From assembly GCA_046154695.1 (NCBI GenBank), contig JBJXFI010000425.1:1-13293 (forward strand): a stretch of DNA of 13,293 nucleotides. Direction: 5' to 3'. The notes beneath the pieces were generated by a model. The model was not told the origin of the DNA, searched no databases, and saw only the letters and a program-made list of their open reading frames with translations. Source of the DNA: DALYLB01 sp046154695 (lineage in GTDB: Bacteria > Acidobacteriota > Blastocatellia > RBC074). The position numbers were made by a program, and so were the translations under genes. Position 1 is the first letter of the stretch. Every line of letters starts with the position of its first letter. Below are positions 1 to 7,272 of this stretch, piece after piece.

Positions 1-48
1 AGGCCGCCGCGTAAACGCGGAACTCCAAACGATTTCCTGGGAGCAGGC

Positions 49-2151
49 ATGAAAAACGGATTGAAGTGGCTCGGATATTTGTTGGCGGTTCTGTTGATCG
101 ACGCAACGGGGCTCGCGCAGGCGAAGCGCCCGATCACGTTCGACGATCTGATCTCGATGCGGCGGGTGGCCGACGCACAGATCTCGCCGGACGGGATGCA
201 GGCGGCTTATGTGGTCAATTCGATCGACAAGAATCTGAATCGAGGCAAGCGGAGCATCTGGGTGGTTCCGACCGGCGGAGGCGAGGCGCGCGAGCTGATC
301 ACGTCCGACCGCAATAACGACACGCCGCGCTGGTCGCGCGACGGGGGAAGAATCGCGTTTCTCTCCACCCGCGACGGAGCCGCGCAGATCTATGTCGCCC
401 GGGCCGACGGGACGGGGGCGCGAAAAGTGACGGACGCGCCGGCGGGCGTCAGTGAATTCCTGTGGTCTCCGGATGGAAAGTCGTTCGCCTTCGTCACCGA
501 GGTCTATCCGGACTGCGGCTCGCTCAATTGCGTGGCGCGCCGCCTGGAAGCGGAAGAGAAGAGCAAGGTCAAGGCCGTCATCGCGGACCGGCTGCTCTAT
601 CGCCACTGGGATTCCTTCAAGGAAGGCCGCCGGTCGCATCTGTTCCTGATCCCGAGCGACGGGGGAGATCCGAAGGACCTGACGCCGGGCGATTTCGATG
701 TTCCGCCCTTCTCTCTCGGCGATCCGACCGCCTTCGATTTTTCGCCGGATTCGAGCGAGATCGTCTTTGCCCGAAACACCGACAAGGTCGAGGCGACGAG
801 CACCAACAACGATCTTTTTCTCGTCCCGGTCAACGGCGGAGAAGCCCGGCGCATCACGGGCGCCAATGCCGGCTCCGACACGACGCCGCGGTATTCGCCG
901 GACGGAAAATATATCGCGTATCGCTCACAGGAACGGGGCGGGTATGAGTCGGACCGTGTTCGCCTCATGCTTTACGATCGCAAGGCGGGTGCGGCAAAAG
1001 AGCTGACCGCCGGGTTCGACCGCTCGGTGGGAGAATTCGTCTGGGCGCCGGACAGCCAAAGCCTCTTTATCGGCGCCGAGGATCGCGGGCGCGAGATGAT
1101 CGGCGTTCTCTCGATCGGCGGCGGCGTCAAGCCGTTGATCAGCCGCACGTCCAGCAATGGCCTGTCGCTCTCGGCCGACGGAAGGACGCTGGCCTTCACG
1201 CGGTCCTCGCTGACCATGCCCGCCGAGGTCTTCGCCGCAAACGCCGATGGCGGAAATGTCCGCCAGCTCACCCGGACGAACGCATCCCTGCTCGCGCAGC
1301 TCGATCTCAATCCGGCCGAGGATTTCGAATATGAGGGCGCGAAAGTCGCCACGCCTAAAACACGCAAGCTCGGCGGCCTGAAGGTAACGACCGACATCGG
1401 CAGGGGAACGCCGGCCCGCATCCACGGCTTCATCGTCAAGCCGCCGCAATTCGACAAGACGAAAAAACATCCGATGGTCCTGCTCATCCACGGCGGCCCG
1501 CAGGGCGCCTGGCTCGATAACTGGGGTTACCGCTGGAATGCCCAGATGTGGGCGGCGCGCGGCTATGTGACGGTCCTGATCAATCCGCACGGCTCCACCG
1601 GCTACGGGCAGTCCCTCACCGAACAGATCAGCGGCGACTGGGGCGGCGCGGTCTATGAGGATCTGATGAAAGGCGTGGATCACGTCCTCACGCTAGGCTA
1701 TGTCGATCCGAACCGCATCGGCGCGGCCGGCGGCTCTTACGGCGGGTATATGGTCAACTGGATCATGGGCCACACCGACCGGTTCAAGGCCCTCGTCTCG
1801 CACGCGGGCATCTTCAACGCCGTCAGCATGTATGCCACCGAGGAGCTCTGGTTCCAGGAATGGGAGTTCAAGGGAACGCCCTGGGACAACCCCGCGCTCT
1901 ACGACAAATGGTCGCCGCACAGGCATGCCGGGAACTTCAAGACGCCCACGCTGGTCGTTCACGGCGAGCTGGATTACCGCGTTCCGGTCGGCGAGGGCAT
2001 ACAGCTCTTCTCGACCCTGCAGCGCCGCGGCGTCCCCTCGAAGCTGCTCTACTATCCCGACGAGGGGCACTGGATTCTCAAGCCGCAGAACAGCGAGCTC
2101 TGGTACAAGACCGTCTTCGGCTGGTTCGATCAATGGCTGAAGAAGAATTGA
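49..2151 (+). CDS. Secreted S9 family (prolyl oligopeptidase-type) serine peptidase
   Basis: A 700-residue protein that probably cleaves oligopeptides or acyl-peptides in the periplasm. Residues 1-25 form a signal peptide: a lysine-containing start, a hydrophobic core (WLGYLLAVLLI) and an AQA cleavage site before Lys26. Residues of about 40-420 hold repeated PD40/beta-propeller blades (SPDG, SRDG and SPDS motifs followed by IAF or IVF). The C-terminal alpha/beta hydrolase domain has the HGGP oxyanion motif at 481-484, the nucleophile Ser563 in GGSYGGYM, Asp642 in HGELDYRVP and His674 in DEGHW, so the triad is complete. Cys156 and Cys161 could form a disulfide in the periplasm. A GGGAG ribosome-binding site at 39-43 supports this ATG. 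A short inverted repeat (CCGCG/CGCGG, 7-20) lies upstream. The gene stands alone here and converges on typA, and its TGA lies inside a repeat hairpin. The exact subfamily (dipeptidyl peptidase versus acylaminoacyl peptidase) cannot be settled from sequence alone. Confidence 0.95.
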   Translation: MKNGLKWLGYLLAVLLIDATGLAQAKRPITFDDLISMRRVADAQISPDGMQAAYVVNSIDKNLNRGKRSIWVVPTGGGEARELITSDRNNDTPRWSRDGGRIAFLSTRDGAAQIYVARADGTGARKVTDAPAGVSEFLWSPDGKSFAFVTEVYPDCGSLNCVARRLEAEEKSKVKAVIADRLLYRHWDSFKEGRRSHLFLIPSDGGDPKDLTPGDFDVPPFSLGDPTAFDFSPDSSEIVFARNTDKVEATSTNNDLFLVPVNGGEARRITGANAGSDTTPRYSPDGKYIAYRSQERGGYESDRVRLMLYDRKAGAAKELTAGFDRSVGEFVWAPDSQSLFIGAEDRGREMIGVLSIGGGVKPLISRTSSNGLSLSADGRTLAFTRSSLTMPAEVFAANADGGNVRQLTRTNASLLAQLDLNPAEDFEYEGAKVATPKTRKLGGLKVTTDIGRGTPARIHGFIVKPPQFDKTKKHPMVLLIHGGPQGAWLDNWGYRWNAQMWAARGYVTVLINPHGSTGYGQSLTEQISGDWGGAVYEDLMKGVDHVLTLGYVDPNRIGAAGGSYGGYMVNWIMGHTDRFKALVSHAGIFNAVSMYATEELWFQEWEFKGTPWDNPALYDKWSPHRHAGNFKTPTLVVHGELDYRVPVGEGIQLFSTLQRRGVPSKLLYYPDEGHWILKPQNSELWYKTVFGWFDQWLKKN

Positions 2152-2211
2152 TCGTGGATAGTTGATAATTTCGGCTGCTCACCATCAACTATCCACTATC
2201 AATTACTCATT
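2146..2211. repeat. Inverted heptamer-repeat hairpin between convergent genes
   Basis: The left arm, 2146-2166, reads as three heptamers: AATTGAT, CGTGGAT, AGTTGAT. The right arm, 2184-2204, is its reverse complement at 20 of 21 positions, with a 17-base loop. Read on the minus strand, 2211 down to 2177 gives five degenerate heptamers: AATGAGT, AATTGAT, AGTGGAT, AGTTGAT, GGTGAGC. The stop codon of the S9 peptidase (2149-2151) and that of typA (2207-2209) both lie inside heptamer units. The long stem may stop transcription in both directions, but no classical T-tract follows directly. The heptamer structure resembles the short tandem (STRR-type) repeats known from cyanobacteria and other genomes. 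Family membership is inferred. Confidence 0.8.
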
Positions 2212-4033
2212 CGCTCTTTTTCGATTTGGGCCGTTGATTGGCGGGAAGAACTTTTTTGCGCATGCGGATCGAGGTGGGAGTGACCTCGACGAGCTCGTCC
2301 TCGGCGATGTATTCGATCGCCTGTTCGAGCGTCAGATCGCGGACGGGGACGAGGCGGAGCGCCTCATCCGCGCTGGAGGCGCGCATATTGGTCAGCTTCT
2401 TTTCGCGGACGATGTTGACGTCGAGATCGACATCGCGCGAATTCTCTCCGACGATCATCCCCTCATACACCTCGGTCTGGGGTCTGAGGAAGAGCTCGCC
2501 GCGCTCCTGCAGGTTGAAGATGGCGTAGCCGGTCGCGACGCCGGGCCGATCGGCGACCAGGCTGCCGGTGCCGCGTCCCGCGAGATCGCCCTGCCATTTT
2601 CCCCATCGCAGAAAGAGGGTGTTGAGCAGCCCCGTTCCCTTGGTCTCGGTCAGAAACTCATTGCGGAATCCGATCAGGCCGCGCGAGGGAATCTCGAACT
2701 CCATGCGAACGCGCCCGTGGCCGTGGTTGATCATCTTGACCATCTGGCCCTTTCGGCGGCCCATGGCCTCGGTGACGACGCCGATGAACTGATCCGGGAC
2801 GTCGATCACGGCCAGTTCGATCGGTTCGAGCAACTCGCCGTCCTGCTTGCGGGTCACGACCTGCGGGCGGGCGACGTTCAGCTCGAAGCCTTCCCGGCGC
2901 ATCTGTTCGATCAGGATCGCGAGCTGCAGTTCCCCGCGCCCCGAAACCTTGAAACTGTCGGCCGTGTCGGTCTCCTCGACGCGGATCGCGACATTGCCCA
3001 GCAGCTCCTTGTCCAGCCGCCCGCGAATCTGGCGCGAGGTGACGTACCTCCCGTCCCTGCCCGCGAAGGGCGACGTGTTGACGCCAAAGGTCATCGAGAT
3101 CGTCGGCTCGTCCACGCGGATCCGAGGCAGCGGACGCGGTTCCATCGCCGAGGTCACCGTATCCCCGATATTGATGCCATCGATTCCGGCCAGCGCGATG
3201 ATCTCTCCCGCCGAAGCCCGCTCGATCGGCGCCTGTTTCAGCCCCTCGAACGCGTAAAGCTGGGTGACCTTCGTCTTCTGCAACTGCCCATCGACGCCGA
3301 CCACCGCCACCTGATCGCCGACGGCGATCGTTCCGCTGACGATCCGTCCGATCGCCAGCCGGCCCACATATTCGCTGTAATCGAGGTTCGCCACCAGAAT
3401 CTGCAGCGGGGCGTCTTCATTGCCCTGCGGCGGCGGCATGGTCCGCACGATCTCCTCACACAGCGGCTGCAGATCCGAGCTCTCGTGGTCCAGTTCGTGC
3501 TTCGCGATTCCCTCCCGGGAGATCGCGTACAGAATCGGAAACTCGATCTGATCGTCATCCGCATCGAGATCGATGAACAGATCGTAGACCTCGTTGACGA
3601 CCTCCTGCGTGCGCGCGTCCTGCCGGTCGATCTTGTTGATGACCACGATCGGCTTGAGCTTCAGCTCCAGCGCCTTCGAGAGCACATACCGCGTCTGCGG
3701 CAGCGGCCCTTCCGAGGCATCCACCAGCAGCAGCACGCCGTCCACCATCGTCAACACCCGCTCGACCTCGCCGCCGAAATCCGAGTGGCCCGGCGTGTCC
3801 AGAATATTGATCTTATATCGGCCATAATGAACCGATGTGTTCTTGGCCATGATCGTGATGCCCCGTTCGCGCTCCAGATCCATCGAGTCCATGACGCGCT
3901 CGACGACGCGCTCATTGGCCCGAAACAATCCCGACTGCCGAAGCATGGCGTCCACCAGCGTGGTCTTTCCGTGGTCGACGTGCGCAATGATTGCTATATT
4001 CCGTATGTTTTCGCGGCTTGTAATTAAATCCAT
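2207..4033 (-). CDS. typA: Ribosome-associated translational GTPase TypA/BipA
   Basis: A 608-residue EF-G-like GTPase that in its family binds the 70S ribosome, aids 50S assembly and matters under stress or cold. The N-terminal G domain shows G1 (AHVDHGKTT, 17-25), the ERGIT G2 motif (56-60), G3 DTPGH (79-83) and G4 NKID (133-136). Downstream come the beta-barrel domain, the EF-G-like repeats (VNTSPF, RVEETDTADSF, SGRGELQLAILIEQMRREG) and the BipA-specific C-terminal domain (IPSRGLIGFR, TGTGLL, KKLTNMRAS, EVTPTSIRMRKK). Length and all signature blocks match the family. The G5 region reads YAIS at 169-172 where BipA proteins usually read YASA. The start at 4033 fits the family N-terminus, although no strong Shine-Dalgarno sequence precedes it. 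The gene is divergent from the ferritin-like gene and a candidate promoter lies at 4085-4113. Confidence 0.98.
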   Translation of the reverse strand: MDLITSRENIRNIAIIAHVDHGKTTLVDAMLRQSGLFRANERVVERVMDSMDLERERGITIMAKNTSVHYGRYKINILDTPGHSDFGGEVERVLTMVDGVLLLVDASEGPLPQTRYVLSKALELKLKPIVVINKIDRQDARTQEVVNEVYDLFIDLDADDDQIEFPILYAISREGIAKHELDHESSDLQPLCEEIVRTMPPPQGNEDAPLQILVANLDYSEYVGRLAIGRIVSGTIAVGDQVAVVGVDGQLQKTKVTQLYAFEGLKQAPIERASAGEIIALAGIDGINIGDTVTSAMEPRPLPRIRVDEPTISMTFGVNTSPFAGRDGRYVTSRQIRGRLDKELLGNVAIRVEETDTADSFKVSGRGELQLAILIEQMRREGFELNVARPQVVTRKQDGELLEPIELAVIDVPDQFIGVVTEAMGRRKGQMVKMINHGHGRVRMEFEIPSRGLIGFRNEFLTETKGTGLLNTLFLRWGKWQGDLAGRGTGSLVADRPGVATGYAIFNLQERGELFLRPQTEVYEGMIVGENSRDVDLDVNIVREKKLTNMRASSADEALRLVPVRDLTLEQAIEYIAEDELVEVTPTSIRMRKKVLPANQRPKSKKSE

Positions 4034-4305
4034 GATGATTGACTGCTGCTGCCTGCCTGCTGAGAAGGTAATCCGGTAAATCCTATGCTATCAGGCGAGC
4101 CCGCTTTTGTCACATTGGATTCTGAATGAGAGGCCACAGGACCGCAGATCATTCGGATTACGCACGAGCCACCGCTCCCGGCAAGTTTCTCCTGGCCCGT
4201 AAGCCGGTTGGCCGTATAGAATCCTTATTTTGAATCGTTCCGCACTATTAATAATTCCACCGCAATTCGCATTCCGGTGCATAAAAGAGGCATGAGGAAC
4301 AGAAA
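4034..4305. other. Divergent intergenic region typA / ferritin-like gene
   Basis: This 272-base spacer must hold the start signals for both divergent genes. The typA side has the promoter candidate at 4085-4113. On the ferritin side there is a comparatively AT-rich patch around 4220-4258 with an 8-base palindrome TATTAATA (4246-4253). TTGAAT (4230-4235) is a possible -35 element, but I cannot find a convincing -10 partner. No RNA gene or conserved riboswitch was recognised, and no clear Fur or PerR box is visible. Confidence 0.5.
4085..4113 (-). promoter_or_regulatory. Candidate sigma70-type promoter for typA
   Basis: On the minus strand GTGACA (4113-4108, 5 of 6 to consensus) is followed by a 17-base spacer and TAGCAT (4090-4085, 4 of 6). 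Initiation would fall near 4078, leaving a leader of about 45 bases before the typA start. This is a pattern match only. Confidence 0.4.
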
Positions 4306-4761
4306 ATGAGCAAGCAAAAGAAGACCCCGGGTTCGAGGAAGAAGGCCGGGAACCAGCCGCTGATCGATCATCTGAATCGGGCGTTATCGCTCGAATATGC
4401 GGCGACGATTCAATACCTGCAGCAGCAGTGCGTGCTGAAGGGGCAGGATCGGCAGGATTTCGCGCCGTTCTTCGCCGCGCAGAGCAGCGAGGCCCACCTG
4501 CATGCAAAGAATCTGGGAAACAAGATCGTCTCCCTGGGCGGAGTTCCGACGATCGTGCCGGCAAAGATCCGGGAAGCAGGCTCCCTGAACGAGATGCTGA
4601 AGCATGATCTGGCGATGGAGCGCGATGCCCTCAATGCGTACGTCAGCGCCTGGAAGGCTGTGGGAGACAACCCCCCGCTGAAGTTCTGGCTCGAAGCCAT
4701 CATCCGCGACGAGCAGCTGCATGTCGACGAACTGGAGAAGCTGACCTCGGGCGGATCCTGA
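4306..4761 (+). CDS. Ferritin-like diiron protein (bacterioferritin type, probably haem-free)
   Basis: A 151-residue four-helix ferritin-like protein, probably cytoplasmic, for iron storage or peroxide/iron detoxification. The diiron ligands fall at bacterioferritin-like spacing: Glu30, Glu62 with His65 (SSEAHLH), Glu105 (AMERDAL) and Glu136 with His139 (RDEQLH). Bacterioferritin binds haem through a methionine just after the second-helix glutamate. Here that residue is Ala63, so haem binding is unlikely. The first 17 residues form a Lys/Arg-rich tail absent from standard bacterioferritins and reminiscent of the DNA-binding tails of some Dps proteins. GAGG at 4294-4297 is a well-placed ribosome-binding site for this ATG. 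The YggX-like gene follows after 83 bases on the same strand, so the two may be cotranscribed. Bfr, DPS-like or another ferritin-like subfamily all remain possible. Confidence 0.88.
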   Translation: MSKQKKTPGSRKKAGNQPLIDHLNRALSLEYAATIQYLQQQCVLKGQDRQDFAPFFAAQSSEAHLHAKNLGNKIVSLGGVPTIVPAKIREAGSLNEMLKHDLAMERDALNAYVSAWKAVGDNPPLKFWLEAIIRDEQLHVDELEKLTSGGS

Positions 4762-4844
4762 TCTCCCCATTTGCCCAAGGGCGGGCGGCTGTCCGATAAT
4801 TCGAAGTTCAAGGCGACTCACGAACGAAGGAGAGAAGAACGAAG

Positions 4845-5126
4845 ATGGCGGACAAAATCAAATGCGCGCGATGCAGCGAAAAACAGCCTGCCCTGGAAAA
4901 GCCGCCGTTCGGTTCGGCGCTCGGCAAGCGAATCCATGAGGAGATCTGCGCGTCGTGCTGGAAGGCGTGGCTGGCGGCCCAGAACCAGTTGATCAATCAT
5001 TACGGGCTGAGCACGATCAACCCCGAGCACCAGCAGTTTCTGATTCAAAATATGGAGGCGTTCCTCTTCGCGGGGGGGATCAAAGCCCAGATCGACACTT
5101 CGCTGGAAGGGACGATCTCGCATTAA
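4845..5126 (+). CDS. YggX-like Fe(II)-trafficking / oxidative damage protection protein, four-cysteine variant
   Basis: A 93-residue cytoplasmic protein of the YggX (Iron_traffic) family, whose members protect iron-sulfur proteins from oxidative damage and are proposed to handle Fe(II). Family blocks are clear: Cys7 near the N-terminus, LGKRIHEEI (26-34), then WKAWLAAQNQLINHYGLSTINPEH and a closing FLIQNMEAFLF. Enterobacterial YggX has only Cys7. This protein has two CxxC pairs, Cys7/Cys10 and Cys35/Cys38, which together look like a zinc ribbon or rubredoxin-like metal knuckle. About 18 residues follow the usual C-terminal block. AAGGAG at 4827-4832 lies 12 bases before the ATG, a little far but usable. 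The ferritin-like gene directly upstream supports an iron or redox role. Family membership is well supported; metal binding by the four cysteines is inferred. Confidence 0.85.
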   Translation: MADKIKCARCSEKQPALEKPPFGSALGKRIHEEICASCWKAWLAAQNQLINHYGLSTINPEHQQFLIQNMEAFLFAGGIKAQIDTSLEGTISH

Positions 5127-5155
5127 TCCCCGGCGCCCGCCCCAAAATCGAGGAA

Positions 5156-5184
5156 TTGACAAGGCGGCGGGCGGCGTATATCTT
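5156..5184 (+). promoter_or_regulatory. Sigma70-type promoter for lepB
   Basis: A perfect -35 hexamer TTGACA (5156-5161), a 17-base spacer and TATCTT (5179-5184, 4 of 6). Initiation would fall near 5191, about 60 bases before the lepB start. The site suggests lepB and the genes after it can be transcribed independently of the ferritin/YggX pair. Confidence 0.6.
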
Positions 5185-5195
5185 TTCCGGCGGCT

Positions 5196-5230
5196 TTCCG
5201 GTCGAGGGTCGAGTTTCACAATCACCGGAA
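5196..5230 (+). other. Hairpin in the lepB leader
   Basis: The perfect 7-base arms TTCCGGT (5196-5202) and ACCGGAA (5224-5230) enclose a 21-base loop. GGTCGAG occurs twice in tandem at 5200-5213, overlapping the left arm and the loop. The structure would sit at the very 5' end of a transcript from the promoter at 5156-5184, upstream of the AGGAG at 5237-5241. It could stabilise the message or be neutral. Confidence 0.4.
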
Positions 5231-5252
5231 TCGCCGAGGAGAAGGGATCGGT

Positions 5253-5900
5253 ATGAAAAGAGACAAGTTCGTCGGCATCACGCCGGAGGATGACGGCGAC
5301 ATTAGAATCATCGAGGACATCTCATCGCTCCGCGCGGGGGGCGAGGGCGCAGGCAACCTCTGGGGCGAGCTGCGGTCTCTGCTGCGGGACATCATCTTTG
5401 CCGGGCTGATCGCCATCCTGATCGTGGTCTTCGTCGTTCAGCCCGTCCGCGTTGAAGGCCAGAGCATGATGCCCAAGCTGCACGACCAGGATCGGATCTT
5501 CGTCAATAAATTCATCTACCCGCTGCGGGAATGGATGGGGGACAAGGAACCGATCGAACGGGGGGATATCGTCGTGCTGCTCTATCCGGAAGACCCCTCG
5601 AAATCCTATATCAAGCGCGTCGTCGGGCTCCCCGGCGAGCGGGTCGAGATCGAGAACGGCAGGCTTTTAATCAACGGGCAGCAGATGGACGAGGGATATC
5701 TCGATCCATCGTATGTTTCGAGCGATTCGGTGCAGGCCTGGGACGTCAAGCAGCACCACTATTTCGTGATGGGAGACAATCGCCGGAACAGCTCGGATAG
5801 CCGTTATTGGGGGCTGGTTCCGGAACGATACATCTACGGGAAAGCAATCTTTCGCTATTATCCGTTTTCGCCCTTCGAGCGCGTCGGCAAGATCGAGTAA
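5253..5900 (+). CDS. lepB: Signal peptidase I
   Basis: A 215-residue inner-membrane serine protease (S26) that removes signal peptides from exported proteins, such as the S9 peptidase in this window. Residues 1-45 are a cytoplasmic tail and about 46-63 a transmembrane helix (DIIFAGLIAILIVVFVV). The active-site serine is Ser71 in EGQSMMP, and the general-base lysine is Lys121 in YIKRVVGLPGE. The downstream MGDNRRNSSDSRYWG block (about 173-187) is the conserved box E. The protein has one membrane anchor, as in Bacillus and many non-enteric enzymes, rather than the two of E. coli LepB. AGGAG at 5237-5241 and AAGGGA at 5242-5247 fit the ATG. A TPR membrane-protein gene follows after 76 bases. Confidence 0.97.
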   Translation: MKRDKFVGITPEDDGDIRIIEDISSLRAGGEGAGNLWGELRSLLRDIIFAGLIAILIVVFVVQPVRVEGQSMMPKLHDQDRIFVNKFIYPLREWMGDKEPIERGDIVVLLYPEDPSKSYIKRVVGLPGERVEIENGRLLINGQQMDEGYLDPSYVSSDSVQAWDVKQHHYFVMGDNRRNSSDSRYWGLVPERYIYGKAIFRYYPFSPFERVGKIE

Positions 5901-5939
5901 TTTCACGAAAACTGATGGTCCGGACAAACGGAATCGATG

Positions 5940-5974
5940 AGCGCGGCGGCCTGGGGCTGTCCGCGCTTTCTTCT
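5940..5974 (+). terminator. Terminator-like hairpin between lepB and the TPR gene
   Basis: AGCGCGG (5940-5946) pairs with CCGCGCT (5961-5967) across a 14-base loop, and the pyrimidine-rich run TTTCTTCT follows. The next start codon, at 5977, lies only 10 bases past the stem, so the hairpin occupies the place where a ribosome-binding site should be. It could be a weak terminator for lepB, or it could limit translation of the next gene. Confidence 0.4.
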
Positions 5975-5976
5975 AT

Positions 5977-7266
5977 ATGCTGGTCAATCTCAGTCTGCTG
6001 CTCAAATTGCTCTGGCAACCGCTGGTTGCGCTGAAAGAGCTGCGTGATCGGGCGCCGGTGGCGCTCACGATCGGCGCGTCGTGGCTGATGACGATGCTCT
6101 ATGCGATCATCGGCGCGGTGATGCTGGACTATGCGCACGCGGGGCGGGCGGGGGCGCTGCGGGAATCGACGAGCATCAACGAGCTGCTGTCGAGTTCGCG
6201 CTCGCTGGTCGAGCGATTCTGGCTGAGCAACTTTTATGACGCGGGGATGGCGGCGATCTTTGTGGTTCTGTTCGTCGCGGTGATCTACGTTCCCTTCGCG
6301 ATTCTGATCGCCAACCTGTTCGAAAAGCGGGCGAGCTTCTCGCTGGTGCTTCGGGACGACTATGCGCCGGTGCTCGCGTGCTCGATGGGGTCGCTGGCGA
6401 TCTCGCTGGTGGTGACGATTTTGCCGGCGATCGTCATCGGCTGGCAGAGCACGTGGCTGGGAAGCGAAGCGGTGATGGGGTATTTCGTGCTGCTGATCGT
6501 CATTCCGCTGCCGATCTTCGCGGCCCTGATGACGCTGACGTTGGGCACGGTCTTTCACATCGGCTGGGCGGCGGCGGCGATCACGACGATCCTCTCGTTT
6601 CTCTCGCTGCTGGGGATTCCGCTGCTGCTGCAGGCGGCGACATTCCTGTGCGCGTCCCCACTGCTGCTGCTGCTGCTGCTGTTCCTGCTGCGGGATCGGG
6701 TGGACGATTTCATGCGCTCGGCCCGGGCGAAGCAGTCGTTCAAGCAGAATCTGGAGACGGCGACCCTGAACCCGGCGGACGCCTCTGCGCATTACAACCT
6801 GGGCCTTCTCTATCAGCAGCGCAGGGATTCATACGCCGCGACCGACTCGTTCAAACGGGCGATCGAGATCGATCCGCTGGAGATCGACGCGCATTATCAG
6901 CTCGGGCGCATCGCCCGGGAACAGGGGCGGTACGACGAGGCGATCCGGCATTTCGAGCGCGTCGTCGGGATCAATGCCGCGCACAACCAGCACGAGGTCT
7001 GGCGCGAGATCGCCCTGGTCTACCATGCCGCCGGGCAATATCCGGACGCCCTGCAGATGCTGGAACAGTTTCTGCGTGAGCGCCCCTCCGACGCGCAGGG
7101 GCGATACTGGCGGGGGCTGACCCTGCACCAACTGGGGCGCGATGACGAGGCGATCAGCGAGATGCAAAGCTGCATCGAGTCGGTGAAGACCGCGCCGGCC
7201 TATAAATACCGAACCGAGCGCCAATGGCTGCATCAGGCGCAGAGCTTTTTACGAGAGAGGCAATAA
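5977..7266 (+). CDS. Yip1-like multi-pass membrane protein with C-terminal TPR repeats
   Basis: A 429-residue protein of unknown function. Residues 1-240 hold about five or six membrane segments (roughly 27-50, 90-113, 133-156, 167-187, 192-212 and 217-238), and the N-terminus (LLWQPLVALKELRDR) resembles bacterial Yip1-type domains. Residues of about 270-407 form four tetratricopeptide repeats (AHYNLGLLYQ, AHYQLGRIAREQGRYDEAI, WREIALVYHAAGQYPDAL, RYWRGLTLHQLGRDDEAI), a protein-binding module probably on the cytoplasmic side. Residues 229-235 are seven leucines encoded by a pure CTG run. The ATG at 5977 is the only usual start in this open frame before the hydrophobic region, and no Shine-Dalgarno sequence is seen. 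Its stop lies 6 bases before carA, implying cotranscription. A scaffold role in membrane assembly is possible but unproven. Confidence 0.85.
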   Translation: MLVNLSLLLKLLWQPLVALKELRDRAPVALTIGASWLMTMLYAIIGAVMLDYAHAGRAGALRESTSINELLSSSRSLVERFWLSNFYDAGMAAIFVVLFVAVIYVPFAILIANLFEKRASFSLVLRDDYAPVLACSMGSLAISLVVTILPAIVIGWQSTWLGSEAVMGYFVLLIVIPLPIFAALMTLTLGTVFHIGWAAAAITTILSFLSLLGIPLLLQAATFLCASPLLLLLLLFLLRDRVDDFMRSARAKQSFKQNLETATLNPADASAHYNLGLLYQQRRDSYAATDSFKRAIEIDPLEIDAHYQLGRIAREQGRYDEAIRHFERVVGINAAHNQHEVWREIALVYHAAGQYPDALQMLEQFLRERPSDAQGRYWRGLTLHQLGRDDEAISEMQSCIESVKTAPAYKYRTERQWLHQAQSFLRERQ

Positions 7267-7272
7267 GCAGAT

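Noticed and set aside
2162..4027. A 621-codon plus-strand open frame lying opposite typA
   Set aside because: It is the mirror of a certain typA gene. GC-rich codon bias removes stops from the antisense frame, and the translation is a low-complexity run of Asp, Arg, His and Leu with no recognisable domain.
5746..6792. A 348-codon minus-strand open frame opposite lepB and the TPR gene
   Set aside because: The Gln/Arg/His-rich product is the complement of Leu/Ala-rich coding, including the CTG run, and it spans two real genes.
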